Part shown: positions 35,004 to 46,849 of the stretch, piece by piece
Layout: every line of letters begins with the position of its first letter
Numbering within the stretch: position 1 is the first letter of the stretch
Origin: Anniella stebbinsi
Taxonomy: Eukaryota > Chordata > Lepidosauria > Squamata > Anniellidae
Direction of reading: 5' to 3'
Assembly (NCBI GenBank): GCA_029215795.1
Contig: JARDYH010000001.1
Location: 193,757,654-193,821,653, forward strand
DNA length: 64,000 nucleotides
Notes under the pieces: generated by a model
Database searches by the model: none
What the model was told of the DNA's origin: nothing
What the model saw: the letters and a program-made list of their open reading frames with translations, nothing else
Made by a program: the position numbers and the translations under genes

Positions 35004-35710
35004 ATAGTTTTAGTCACTCTAAAGGTTTTTTGTTTTTTTTAAAAAGAGAGAGTGAAGACAACTGAAATGGGAAGTAGTAAAAGTATTCTGTGACAGCCAT
35101 AACTCTCATCCTGACAAGTTCACATCTCAAAATTCCAAAGGCTGTACCAGCCAACTGTGATTAAAGAGAAGCAATAAGTTGGTATAAATGGATAGGATAA
35201 ATTCTTGCAAGATTCAGCTCTCAAGATGAATCTCACAATCTTGATCCACCTGATCTCTCTGACTCTTCTCTTGCCAGGCTGGGTATTTAGAGCTTTGCTA
35301 TCTTGATCTCTTACGTGTGCCCATTAGGTGTTTACTGTACATTTTTAGAACCTCTCTCAGCATATCTGTGTATGACTTGTAATGGAAAAACTGTTCAGTA
35401 AAACTAAGTTAGGGTGACACTGGACAAGTCAATGCACCTCATGCAGTAATATGTCACAATTTGTTACAAAGGTGTGATACAAATTGCATGGCATTTTGTG
35501 CACTGAGTTACAGGTCAGATGAACCTAGTCCAAATGTTTGAAGTGAGTTTGATATTCCTGGTTTGGAGGGCAAGCATTGACCCATAGTTTGCCAATTTGG
35601 ATGTTACAGCAAAGTATGGTTACCGCTAAATCTAAGTAAGAAGGAAGCTGAGAGGGAGAGGCGCAGTAAAGGGGAAGAGGGATTATGGAATTCTATGTTT
35701 GAGTCAAAGA

Positions 35711-35752
<42 letters not shown>
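35711..35752 (+). repeat. (AAT)n microsatellite
   Basis: About fourteen AAT units. Confidence 0.95.
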
Positions 35753-35755
<3 letters not shown>

Positions 35756-35934
35756 CAATAAATACCTCACATTGATTACACCCCTCAGATGGCTTAGGCA
35801 ATGCTTTAGCAAATGCTGCCAAGCTGTTTTTAATGAAAAGCATAATTCTAATACCTTTCCTCCATAGTTTCCATCATAGCTGAAATTAGTGGCAAGATAT
35901 ACAGTACATACTATAGGGATTATTCAATGCTGTC

Positions 35935-36100
35935 CACACACCAGCAGGGCCTAGTGCTAGCACAATGGGAACCTAATGCTTCTTAAAGCAACTGGAGATG
36001 AAATGCTCATTTCTGGGGAAAAGAAGAGCTCTGTTGACCTGTTCTGAAAACAAGTATTTTGGCTCATTTCCAGGATTGCTCAAGGAAGCATTAGTGGTGA
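35935..36100. repeat. Palindromic repeat, relative of 15429-15605
   Basis: CACCAGCAGGGCCTAGTGCT and TTCTTAAAGCAACTGGAGAT followed by AAATGCTCATTTC correspond to the 15429-15605 element. Boundaries are uncertain. Confidence 0.4.
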
Positions 36101-36589
36101 AGAGAGAGCCAAACTACACAGTATGTGGGAGATCCATGATTTATTTCCTAACATATATTTTTATGGAAGTGCAGTTGCACAAAAAGGGCACTTCCAGCTG
36201 GTTCAGAGCAGTGGGTAGAAGAGGTGTTTAAAACATTCTCTTCACACTTTTCCTGCCTGAAAATTTTGTCCCTGTGTAAGGCGACTTTGATCCACCCATG
36301 GTCCATTTTTGTCATTATCTCTGTGTGCCCTGCTTAGAGTAGACATTTGAGACTCTTGGGAAGTGGGGCAGTTTGGCTTTGGGAGCAAGCACCAGCTTGG
36401 AGGAAGACATTTTGAAGAGGAAAAATGTGAAGAGAAAGGAAAGCATCCAGCAAAAGGAGTTCCGGTGTACTCAAAAACTTGTACACTTGTGATTTTCTGT
36501 GGGGGTTGATCCTGTGAAAGGCTTTGTTACAGTAGCCCTGTATGGGTTTTTTTAATGGACCAATATGGCAACGTGTGTTTTTTGTCTAC

Positions 36590-36646
36590 CTTATCTCGAA
36601 TGATTTTAGAGAGCATCCTGGTATCAATACCATAAAGAGCTGGGAC
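36590..36646 (-). CDS. CPS1: CPS1 exon 5, small-subunit domain
   Basis: This is the shortest complete exon, 57 nt (19 codons), with a TTTTTCAG acceptor and a GTAGAC donor. It encodes VPALYGIDTRMLSKIIRDK. The P-x-(I/L)-x-G-(I/V)-DTR-x-LT-x-x-(I/L)-R motif is one of the most conserved blocks of the carbamoyl-phosphate synthase small chain. Phase is 0 at both ends. Confidence 0.96.
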
Positions 36647-37818
36647 CTGAAAAACACAAATACAAGAAAATTATTAATTATAAATGGTGAGTAATGGGAA
36701 TTCCATCAGAATATTGAAACCAACTCACTTTGTGAAAGGTGATACTAACAAAATTAACATGGATCTCAATCAAAGCCAAGATTTCAACAGAGTCTATATA
36801 ACATGCTCCAAATCCCAATTCTCATGTTACTTTTGTAAGAGTCACCATGAGATAATTTTGCCTTGTCATTATTATGTGGTGAATTTTTGTTTAAGGTATC
36901 CTTTCGACCTGCTATTTAGGATAAAATAAACAGTGTGGCATAGCAAAGACCCATTTTCATCTAGGGAAGATGCTTGCAAATATAATATTTATGACATGAA
37001 GTCACATGGACTCTTTAACACATCAACTTAAGAATTGGGCCTTAAACCATTGTGGATTTATAAAACAGTTCTACTTAGATTTTAGCAAAACATCCATTCC
37101 TGTGATCTACAGGACACTAAGAAAGGGAGCTATATGGCCAGTGCCATAAAAGGCGGAAACACAATTATTATTATTAGTAGTAGTAGTAGTATTTACTGTA
37201 TTTCCTATTCTTTGAAGAGATCTTTAAGTCATACCTACCTTACCAAGTTAAGTTGAATTTATAGTACTTTCATAGCTTCTCTCAAAGAATCCTGGTAGTC
37301 TGGCAAGGTCCTGGGAGTTCTCAGTTAAGTGATATCTCCACCACCACCACCACCACCCGCCCCATAAGTCCTACCAGAACAACAATTCCCAAGGCTTCCT
37401 GAAAGGAGGGGACCACTGCCCTCTGAGAGAATTCTCTTCAAATCTATCATTTGCAGAAATGGGGAAGGACAAAGAAGAGAAACTCTGACAACTGAACCAG
37501 TTCAAAATACAATCTGACATTCCAATTTCAATAACAAATGAACTATGGATTGTGGGGACTGGGAAAAGGGGGATAAAAAAACACTGCTTTTGTTACTAAA
37601 TCTCTGGCAAGAACCTGATGAAGACAAAGATCTCTACTGTTGTTTTAGCATCACAAAAAATCTACTATGATCTGAAAACAGGCTTTTCAAAATAAAATTA
37701 TTTTGAAATATTTTTCCTGTGATTTGTATCACAATGTTCAAGTCATTCAACAACCAGCGTTTTAAAAATCATGTGCTGCAGAAATTTATATGCTTTGGGT
37801 TATCTAATAATTCCTCAC
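36647..37818. other. CPS1 intron 4
   Basis: The intron is 1.2 kb. Apart from an ATT/AGT trinucleotide stretch near 37165-37195 and a CCA run near 37335-37360, I see nothing recognisable. Confidence 0.75.
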
Positions 37819-37908
37819 CTTTTCTTCTTTCAACCATTCCCCGAGAGACTTGACAGCCCGCCAGTGACTATATTCATTGCTATAGTCCAACACCAGCAAA
37901 CCTGAAAC
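37819..37908 (-). CDS. CPS1: CPS1 exon 4, small-subunit domain
   Basis: The exon is 90 nt (30 codons), with a CATAG acceptor and a GTGAGG donor, phase 0 at both ends. It encodes [20 protein letters not shown] followed by [10 protein letters not shown]. It corresponds to the segment containing SxxxSHW and SLxxWLxxE(K) in class I small chains. It is separated from exon 3 by only 263 bp, the shortest intron in the window. Confidence 0.96.
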
Positions 37909-38171
37909 CTATGAAGAATGATAGCAAATATGACTGTAAGAAACAATTTTAAAATAAAAAGCTGCAGTCAATCCTATGACAAAACAAAAAGAATTTGACA
38001 CTCAACATAATACTGCTTTAGAAACAACATTTTCTGGAGGATTCCGGAAGTGTCCTTTCAACATTCAGACCTTACGGAAAGGAAACCAATACACTCACCA
38101 TTGACACAACCAGGAATCTTTGTTTCTAAATTGAGGTATTTTCAATCAGTATAGATGTTGCTTCTGCTTAC

Positions 38172-38316
38172 CTTGATGCCATCAGACTCCAAGAACCTGC
38201 TGAGGCCTGTTTCATCCAATGCAGCAGTATCTGGGACACCACCATTTCCCAAGATTGGATTAACCAGTGTGAGAATCTGTCCCTGGTAGCTGGGGTCAGT
38301 CAGGCTTTCTGTGTAT
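38172..38316 (-). CDS. CPS1: CPS1 exon 3, small-subunit domain
   Basis: The exon is 145 nt, with a CTCAG acceptor and a GTAAGC donor, phase 2 to 0. It encodes [20 protein letters not shown], then [28 protein letters not shown]. The TDPSYxGQIL block and the NP(I/L)(I/L)GN(G/Y)G block are conserved landmarks of the small-chain N-domain. The visible differences from human are conservative. An upstream in-frame open stretch continues past the acceptor, but the AG and the homology break fix the exon edge. Confidence 0.97.
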
Positions 38317-40525
38317 CTGAGTTCAACACAGTAGAAAATTGCTCTCATGAGCAAGAGATAAGCCAACCAAGATGAACACTCCTTACAACTGCAACAAGCC
38401 TAAAGACTGGACATGGAAAACTGTGTTTTATCTTACTCATATTCTTATGCTTCCAATTTGTGATTGTTAAATTGTGATTTTTTATATTGTTGCTACATTT
38501 TTATATTGTGATTTTCATTGATATACGACACCATGTGTAATACACATGTACTAGAAAGGAGGGGGATAATTTTTATATACAAAATAAGTAAATAAATAAA
38601 TGGACTTAGAATAGAATGATATAAGTGTATGGGGTTGAAACTGGTTTATAAATTTTATGGCCTATGTATTTTGGGAGCTCATTCCATAGTAAACTGTTAG
38701 AAATAAAGAACAGCAGCAACTATGCTTGAAAAAAATAGTCCAGGTAAATTGCACTGAAGAAATATAAAACAATGCCTCAGTTCATACATGTAGCATCAAA
38801 TCATATTTTGGTGATCAGGAATATACACCAGCTCCCCTCCTTTGTTCCCCCTCATTCTTCAGATCCTGCAAAAATCACTTTTTGAGCTCAAATATCAAAT
38901 CTGCCTATTCCTAAATGCCAAATATTCCAGGACATTGATTTTGATCCCTCTTTTTTTAATGTGAAAGTGATATATGCTGATTGTGCCCAACCATGAAGCG
39001 TCATCCTATCTCAGGTAGCAAATTTCACCGAGCATCAGGATCTCCTCATCCCTAAGCACCACATCTGCCTCCTTGTTCTTCTAATTTTGTCCAGGAGTTT
39101 CTGAGATGAGACCAGCATCCTACTGCAGCCAGTAATGTTGCTTACAGGGAGACTCTTGATCAATCTTACAGGCCACTCTAGGAAACCAGCTCCAGCTTAG
39201 AGACTGTTGGGGTGTAAGGAGTGGACCTTTGTCTCTCACCTCAGGTAATGTTGACGCTGCTCCACCATGACCACCAAAAGATGTGTGTGCTTTGCTAAGC
39301 AATCCAATATTATTGTAAATTCTCAAATCCCTAAAATTACATGCAATTCAAATGTGGGCATAACTTCACTGACCATGCAACAGAATGTCAGCACTGGAAC
39401 CTTCAATCATTCTCAAAGATCTGAAATCATAGCTCCTGACTAGCTTGGCAAAGTGCATTGTATTGAATTGTTGTTGTTGATGATGATTCAATTTATACCC
39501 CGCTTATATACAGAATACCCTAGGCAGGGTATAGATGAAGGAGACTGATGGGAGAGTCTGGATGACTGATGGGGGGAATTCATTGTGGGGTGGGGGGGCA
39601 TGGGACTTGCTAGTGTAGGACCATATTCTTCCAATGGTACTAACATTTCCTCTTCAGTTAGCTAAAGGATTTTTGCACTGTTGAAGGTTGTGCTTCTAGG
39701 ACTGATGAGTTTCACTTCAGCAACGGGTATATATCACACTGCAAGAGGACGAAGTATTCCCAATGTGTTGTTTGCCAAGTGCACTGGGGTTCTTCAGGTT
39801 GATTTATACAAGCAAAAACTAATTTATTTTGTTGTTGTTGTTCTTATTTAAATTATGTATAATTGAATAGTCGTACCGTTTTTCAAATATCAGCAAGTTG
39901 CAAGAGGCATTTTTATGGAATGTTGACATCACTATGAAAAGATGGATTGTCACACACTGAAAAGCTCTAAATAATCCAGAATGGTTGTAGGCTGATATCA
40001 ACGATTTAGTGTATTAGCCAATTGAGAGAAATTATGTGTCCGATGAAACAATTGCTATGAAATATTCCAGAGTATGATGTTTTACTTTTTGAATATGTAG
40101 ATTTTGCCACCAACTAAAATAAATGAGGCCCTTAGTTTTAATGTATGATTTTTGTAAGCCTTGAGCGTACATAAATATGCACAATCAAGCTACAATTATT
40201 ATAGAGTAATCCTATTAAAGTCAGTTGGGTTCCTCTGAAATAAGTCAGTTATGAATTGCAGCCATGGGCTCTTGATAAGTGTAAATGCCTTTATAGATAG
40301 CTAAATATAGCTATTTTCCACTTTCTACCTGATACTGGATTGTACAAATTTCCTTCAGTGAAGCAGATATCATTACAGAAGTAATTTGACATAACTAATA
40401 ATGCATGTTAGAATTAGCTGCATTTTGTAACTGTCCTGTCACGTTCCTATAAAATCCACTAACTTTAAAAAAGAAAAGAAAAACGAACAACCCATAACAG
40501 CAAGTAATATACAATAAGAGAAGTC

Positions 40526-41117
40526 GTAGAATCAGAGAATCAGAGAATAGTAGAGTTGGAAGGGGCCTATAAGGCCATCAAGTCCAAACCCCTGCCAATG
40601 CAGGAATCTACCTTAAAGCATCCCTGACAGATGGTTGTCCAGCTGCCTCTTGAATGCCTCTAATGTGGGGAAGCCCACCACCTCCCTAGGTCATTGGTTC
40701 CATTGTCGTATTGCTCTAACAGTCAGGAAGTTTTTCCTGATGTCCAGCCGGAACCTGGCTTCCTGTATCTTGAGCCCATTATTCCATATCCTGCATTTTG
40801 GGTTGATCGAGAAGAGATCCTGGCCCTCCTCTGTGTGACAACCTTTCAAGTATTTGAAGAGTGCTATCATGTCTCCGCTCAATCTTCTCTTCTCCAGGCT
40901 AAACTTGCCCAGTTCTTTCAGGCTCTCCTCATAAGGCTTTGTTTCCAGACCCCTGATCATCCTCGTTGCCCTCCTCTGAACATGCTCCAGATTGTCTGCA
41001 TCCTTCTTGAAGTGTGGTGCCCAGAACCGGACACAATACTCAAGATGGGGCCTAACCCGTGCCGAATAGAGGGGAACCAGGACCTCACATGATTTGGAAG
41101 GTTGTGTTGGCACAAGG
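40526..41117 (-). pseudogene. CR1 LINE fragment with ORF2 C-terminal remnant
   Basis: Its left side has the inverted CR1 3' end (GAATCAGAGAATAGTAGAG). The minus-strand frame 40691-41113 stays open for 140 codons and reads like the CR1 reverse-transcriptase tail, with [35 protein letters not shown] and [20 protein letters not shown]. The element is truncated at its 5' side. It stands beside a foldback MITE starting at 41124. Same orientation as CPS1. Confidence 0.9.
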
Positions 41118-41123
41118 GGCTAC

Positions 41124-41334
41124 CAGTGGAGGTTGGTGGCTCTTATTCCAGTGAGGCAGTGAATCCGTTCTAGATTTCATTCAAAACCAGTCAGGACTCT
41201 AAAGGAGCTATCCAAAGTAATGAATCCAACCTCCCAAAATGGGTTCAGCACCTTGGATAGCTACTTTAGAGTTCTGACTGATACCCAGAGTGGATTCACT
41301 GCCCCACCGACATAGGAGCCTCCAGTCTCCACTG
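41124..41334. mobile_element. Foldback MITE, CAGTGGAGGCTGG family, copy 2
   Basis: It starts CAGTGGAGGTTGGTGGCTC and ends GAGCCTCCAGTCTCCACTG. Flanking octamers GGGGCTAC and GGAGCTAC match at 7 of 8. Inner arms pair through AGTCAGGACTCTAAAGGAGC and CTACTTTAGAGTTCTGACT. The CAGTG end plus 8-bp duplication suggest a hAT-type element. Confidence 0.8.
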
Positions 41335-42537
41335 GGAGCTACTCTGATGGCTCTCAGGTTTTCTAAGTCTGGCCAGGGCAATCCCTCAAGTGTACCAAAG
41401 GTCTCTAGGCACCCAATTATGCCAGCAAAGTACTGGTAAACCTGTCATCACCTGGAGATGACCTATTCCATAATAGCTATGGATTTTTCCCAAAACGATT
41501 AACCGGGGTAGAGTTACTTCAGTCTGCCATTCTTGGTTGCAGACCAACAGGTAAGTCACAATCAGAGGAAGGACAGGGCCCTCTCTCAGGCATGGAGTCT
41601 GTCTCTTGGAAGAAAGGCTCTTTTGCTAGTGTGCAATTGGATGATCTCCCCTCTCTACTCCCTTCTCTGCTTTCATCCCGCCATGTTTTGTTTACTTGTT
41701 ATAGGCTGAGCTGCAGAGACACGCTGTGCCGATGGTGCATCATAACAACTGCACACGGAGACTCTGTTGGGCATGCCCAACATGCGGAAGTTCTGAGAAC
41801 ATTGTGTGCTGTCATGTTGTTTCTGGAGCCCTGGTAGCTGATCCTATGAGAAGCACTATGAGTCCAATGGCTCATGGGGTACATGGAGGTGTGAGTCAAA
41901 GCAACAAGAACCTGGAGTGAATTCATGTGAAAACAAGCTCAAAGTATGGTCTGCAAAATAAATGAATACAGTTTCTGACACTGAGCCATGCTATTGAAGG
42001 GGAATTAATCCATCAGGTGCTGCTTGGCTTTTGTGATGTGACAAGATTTATTGCCCATAATCTATCACAGGGAAGGAAACTCCAGTACCCTCCATCATTC
42101 TGATCTATATTAAACAGTTGTTTGTTGGCAGGTATATTAACACAGCTAGTAATTAGTACTGTCGAAAACATAAATAATTGCTTTCAGATGCAAAACGTTG
42201 TGAACAGATTTCCCATGCTGCAATGTAATGTTAGCGCCGCCAGTGAAACTATGTAAGAGCCTCTTTTGGGCTGTGGTGATTCACATATATGGAGAACAGA
42301 GCTTGTGCAGGATCTGTGCTAAGGCTATACTCAATATTGACCTAAAATCTTGAGCTTCATTAAGTTCGGATCTTTAAAAAGTTCTGTTCCAGATGGAGGA
42401 TCATCCCCTGCCATATTCAAAATGTTTCTCTGGCAGTGGAACTTCTGCAAATATAATATCCGCATTATCCCTGTCATTGTATAATGTGAAAGTAGCACCA
42501 GAGAACGAACTAGGTTTGAACATAGACATTTAGCACC

Positions 42538-42640
42538 ATTCCCCAACCTGGTGCTCTCCAGTTGTTTTGAACTACAACACCCAGCATTCCCAGCTGGTTA
42601 GAGCTGATGGAAGTTGAAGTCCAAAACATTTGGGGCTCCA
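42538..42640. repeat. Hairpin repeat, CTTCCCCAACCT family, copy 3
   Basis: CATTCCCCAACCTGGTGCTC and GAACTACAACACCCAGCATT at the left, GAAGTTGAAGTCCAAAACAT at the right. The right terminus is degraded. Confidence 0.55.
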
Positions 42641-43303
42641 TCACACCAGCGTTTTATTGCCCTTTTGTCATGCCTGGCTTACCATGGTACTCACAGGACG
42701 CCATGTCTGTCCTGCAGTCCCCCGCCTCTTCCCCCCACCTTTCCGTGTTTTCCTAGAGTGGGGAAAGTCTGGCTTATTTCCTCCATGTGGGATTAAAGTG
42801 CTCTTCCGCCCCATGTATTGCCATCCTCACGCTATGCCCTTTTTTGGGTGGGGGGGTGCTTTGAAGGGAGGTTTTGCTGATGAAAGAGGAGGGTGGGGGG
42901 TTTCTCCTCCAGCACACCATGTGGAACGAACAGGCTTGTGCTGAGTTGGGTGAACAGACTTTTGCTGCTCCAACCCCACCCTCCTTGCCCGCAGAAACAG
43001 CACCCAGCAGATGAAACGTTAAATCGGTAAAACACTAGACAACAAAGCCAGAGTGAGGATGTCACAACCAGTGAACTGGAGAGGGAAGGAGAAGGGGCAG
43101 GGTGGAGTGGGGTGGAGTGGGAGAGTGAACAAGAGAAAGGAGATTTTACCGGTACAATGGCAATATCACAAACCCACGTGAAAGGGACCATTAGCTTGAC
43201 ACGCTAATGAAACGGAGGTGGAAATCACGGAAGCAAACTAGAGTGGAAAAAGTAGGTGTGTTGGAGCCCTTGGAGGGGTGCCAGTATAGGAAAGGGTGAT
43301 TTA

Positions 43304-43658
43304 GGCTGCCTCTACAAGAGAGATTTAAAGCTCTTTCAAGGCGCTTAAAAAAATTTACCTCTACAAGAACGGAGCGCAAATCGGGCGTAGAGGCGCGTTA
43401 TCTCTCCGATTATGCGCATTATCAAATGCGCGTTAAACAGCGAGTTTTATTTTGCTCCAGCCGTTAAAGCGCATTTTGACTATGTGAACAAGCGCTTATG
43501 CGCATTAACTACTTGTAAAGCGCATTTTGGTCATCCCTTAATGCGCTTCTCCGCTTCTCGCCACCTCTCATGCAGAGGTATTAGGCGTAAATGCACTTCA
43601 GCGATTATGCGCATAATCGGCTAACCAGGCGCAAAAGCGAATCCTTGTAGAGGGGACC
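43304..43658. mobile_element. CpG-rich MITE, CCTCTACAAG family, copy 2
   Basis: GGCTGCCTCTACAAGAGAG at the left and CTTGTAGAGGGGACC at the right, with TTA directly on both sides. Inside, GCGCATTA/TAATGCGC, GCGCTTATGCGC and CGATTATGCGCATAATCG words give many short perfect palindromes. CpG and GCGC density is far above the surrounding intron. Confidence 0.7.
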
Positions 43659-44333
43659 TTAGGGACTTGGAACTATTGGCCCAGGGCTGCATATATATTT
43701 CCTTTCCTTCCTTCTGCTTTCCTTCTTCCTAGATGCACACGACCTTTCTCCTTCTCTCCCTTTCCCAAGACCTGACTTCACATCTGAGATCTCAGATACA
43801 CTCTAATTTATCTAAACAATTTATATAACAGTTATGATCACTGCCTGATTAAAGACCACTTTACAGTCTCAGTAACAGATGTGTGCTCCCTCGAAGTAGC
43901 CCACAACTCTTCAGTTGGCTGAAGTATAAGGGCGGTATGCCAAACTGCAAGCTACACCAATGTGTAGCTATCAACTATGTCTGGAGGTTTTCTTTATTTA
44001 ACTACAGGCAGGAGCACAACTTTCATGGGGAACACAGAGCACAGGGAGGGGTGGTTTAACCCTTCCCAAGTGAGATCCCAATGAGACACCACCCCCACCT
44101 CCCAAAGTGGTGCTGAGGCTTAGAAAATACACTTTCCATTGGCACACCAATGGGAATTTTTTTTAAAAAAAAATCCTCATAGCCATGCTTGGTGAGGTGT
44201 GCAATTTTCATCAGAATTATATCTGGGGAGGGAAGAGTGAAACCTCCCCTTCCCATGCACTGCAGTCCTGTACACTTTGCTTCCATATGCATAACTGGAA
44301 GTAATAACGTCCTCACACACAATGCCTTTTTAA

Positions 44334-46143
44334 TAGGGGTGTGCACGGACCCCCCGGATCGGATCGGGACCCGGATCGGGACCTCCAATTTTGTCCCGGA
44401 CCGGTTCGGACAAAATCGGAGGCCCCCCGGACCGGATCGAGTCCGATCCCGACCCAAAAATCGTACATTTTTGGATCGGCCGCCATTTTTTTCCCCATAG
44501 ACTTGCATTGCAATGCAAGTCTATGAGGAAAAAATGGCGGCGGGTGGGTAAGGGGGGGCCTAACTCCCTCCCCCCCCCGGGGCCGTCCGCTGTGGACGGC
44601 CCCGGCACGTAAACCCCCTCCCCCGCGCTCCCTACCCCCCCTGGGGCCGCCTGCTTCCATCCGCTGGCGCCCGCGGGCGCCAGCGGATAGAAGCGGACGG
44701 CTCCGGGGGGGGGGTAAGCCCCCTTCCCCGCCACTTACCTTCTCGGCACGTCCGGCGCCGGCGGCTACTACCAGCGGGCTCCGCGGCCTACTCTCAAGTA
44801 GCGCGCCGGGTGATGACATCACCCGGCGCGCCACCCTGGAGCAGGCCGCGGAGCCTGCTGGTAGTAGTAGGCGCCGGCGCCGGACGGGAGCCGCCGGGCC
44901 GGGCAGGTAAGGGCCCCCCTCCCCCCTCCCCCCTCCGCGCGCCCCCTCCTCCCCTCCACGCACCCCCTCCTTACCTTTCCGGCCCGGCGGCTCCCGTCCG
45001 GCGCCGGCGCCTACTACTTCCAGCAGGCTCCGCGGCCTGCTCTAGAGTAGCGCGCCGGGTGATGACATCACCCGGCGCGCCATCCTAGAGCAGGCCGCGG
45101 AGCCTGCTGGGAGTAGTAGGCGCCGGCGCCGGACGGGAGCCGCCGGGCCGGAAAGGTAAGGGCCCCCCTCCCCCCTCCGCGCGCCCCCTCCTCCCCTCCA
45201 CGCACCCCCTCCTTACCTTTCCGGCCCGGCGGCTCCCGTCCGGCGCCGGCGCCTACTACTTCCAGCAGGCTCCGCGGCCTGCTCTAGAGTAGCGCGCCGG
45301 GTGATGACATCACCCGGCGCGCCATCCTAGAGCAGGCCGCGGAGCCTGCTGGGAATAGTAGGCGCCGGCACCGGACGGGAGCCGCCGGGCCGGAAAGGTA
45401 AGGGCCCCCCTCCCCCCTCCGCGCGCCCCCTCCTCCCCTCCACGCACCCCCTCCTTACCTTTCCGGCCCGGCGGCTCCCGTCCGGCGCCGGCGCCTACTA
45501 CTTCCAGCAGGCTCCGCGGCCTGCTCTAGAGTAGCGCGCCGGGTGATGACATCACCCGGCGCGCCATCCTAGAGCAGGCCGCGGAGCCTGCTGGGAATAG
45601 TAGGCGCCGGCGCCGGACGGGAGCCGCCGGGCCGGAAAGGTAAGGGCCCCCCTCCCCCCTCCGCGCGCCCCCTCCTCCCCTCCACGCACCCCCTCCTTAC
45701 CTTCCCGGCCCGGTGGCTCCCGTCCGGCGCCGGCGCCTACTACTACCAGCAGGCTCCGCGGCCTGCTCTAGAGTAGCGCGCCGGGTGATGACATCACCCG
45801 GCGCGCCACCCTAGAGCAGGCCGCGGAGCCTGCTAGTAGTAGTAGGCTCCGGCGCCGGACGGGAGCCACCGGGCCGAGAAGGTAAGTGCCCCCCTCCTCC
45901 CCCCCCCCCCGCTGTCCACTTTCATCGGCGGGCGCCCGCTGGCGCCCGCCAATGGAAGCGGCGGTGGGCGCCAGTGGGCGCCCGCCGATCCGCCGATCCG
46001 CCGAACCGGTTCGGAGCTTTTTCGGACCGGTTCGGATTGGATCGGCCGATCCAGCTGCGGGATCGGAAATCGGATAATTTATCCGATTTCCCACTGGACC
46101 GGACTCGGATCGTGGATCGGGTCCGATCCAGTGCACATCCCTA
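44334..46143. mobile_element. Foldback hAT-like element, copy 3 (GC-rich array type)
   Basis: The ends are TAGGGGTGTGCAC and GTGCACATCCCTA, with perfect octamers CTTTTTAA at 44326-44333 and 46144-46151. Subterminal GGATCGGATC / GATCCGATCC and GGACCGG/CCGGTTCGG tracts follow. A hairpin around CCATAGACTTGCATTGC (near 44495-44525) is shared with the 25282 element. The middle is a GC-rich array of ~242-bp palindromic units. Open frames up to 216 codons here are by-products of GC content and symmetry. Confidence 0.85.
44734..45890. repeat. GC-rich tandem array of ~242-bp palindromic units
   Basis: The palindrome core CGGGTGATGACATCACCCG occurs at about 44808, 45057, 45299, 45541 and 45783 (spacings about 249, 242, 242, 242). 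Each core is flanked by mirrored GCTCCGCGGCCTGCTC / GAGCAGGCCGCGGAGC, GGCGCCGGCGCC and GGCGGCTCCCGTCCGG / CCGGACGGGAGCCGCC arms, and units are joined by a GGCCGGAAAGGTAAGGG ... CCTTACCTTTCCGGCC segment. Units 2-4 are almost identical. Confidence 0.85.
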
Positions 46144-46291
46144 CTTTTTAACGCTTCAGTCTGAGATGAGAAGCTTTATCCAAAATCTCCCCCTTGTGGA
46201 AAAAACACAGCAATCGTGGTATTCCTTATTTAATTACAGGCAGGACATAATAACTTTGGCCATTTTCATATGAGGGCACACAAATTTGCTT

Positions 46292-46490
46292 GTTTCATTA
46301 CATTATTATCCTGCCCTTCTTCCAAAAAACTCAGGGTACATGGTTTTCCCTCGTCCACTTTATCCTCACAACAACCCTGTGAGGTAGGCTTGACAAGCTG
46401 TATTTACTGGCCCAAGGCCATTCCAATGAGCTTCATTTTTGAATGAGGATTTGAATCCAGGTGAACCACTGTACCACAGACAGTCAGCCA
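46292..46490 (-). repeat. MIR-like (CORE) SINE
   Basis: CTCACAACAACCCTGTGAGG, then CTGGCCCAAGGCCA and GGATTTGAATCCAGG, is in the order of an inverted MIR/CORE-SINE with its tRNA-like head at the right. Confidence 0.65.
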
Positions 46491-46849
46491 AGCTTTCCCA
46501 TGTGAAAACAAAATTTGTCGTGAGAATTTTGCCACCTCACATATTTATGCATCTGTCAGCTCTAATTCATAGTATGAAGAAGTCTGCAATATTAAGCACA
46601 GGGAGTAAGTTCGATTGAGCCCAATGGTACTGACTACACATGCTTAGGGCTGCACTTCATGGGGAGAAAAGAAAAAAAAATGGAAAGTTTTCAAAAGAAT
46701 GGTTGGAGAGGCAGATTGCATTATAGCAGGTCAAACAGACCCAAAAAAACCTTGAATAGATTTTTGGAAGAGGGTCTTCTCTCTAGTTCTGAATGGCATT
46801 TCTTCACTTCCTTCTCTTTCTGGAAACACTGAAGATCTTATTGGTGGGA

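Larger units (their letters stand above)
34282..36589. other. CPS1 intron 5
   Basis: The intron is 2.3 kb and holds a 573-bp foldback element (34431-35003), an AAT microsatellite and a palindromic repeat at about 35935-36100. Nothing recognisable in 35010-35700 or 36110-36580. Confidence 0.7.

Noticed and set aside
44313..44963. 216-codon minus-strand open frame
   Set aside because: It lies in the GC-rich part of a foldback transposon. Composition is Gly/Arg/Pro/Ala with repeated segments, and the same peptide recurs in neighbouring palindromic units.
44734..45890. Regularly spaced repeats that might suggest a CRISPR array
   Set aside because: Units are ~242 bp, palindromic and lack unique spacers, and the host is a vertebrate.
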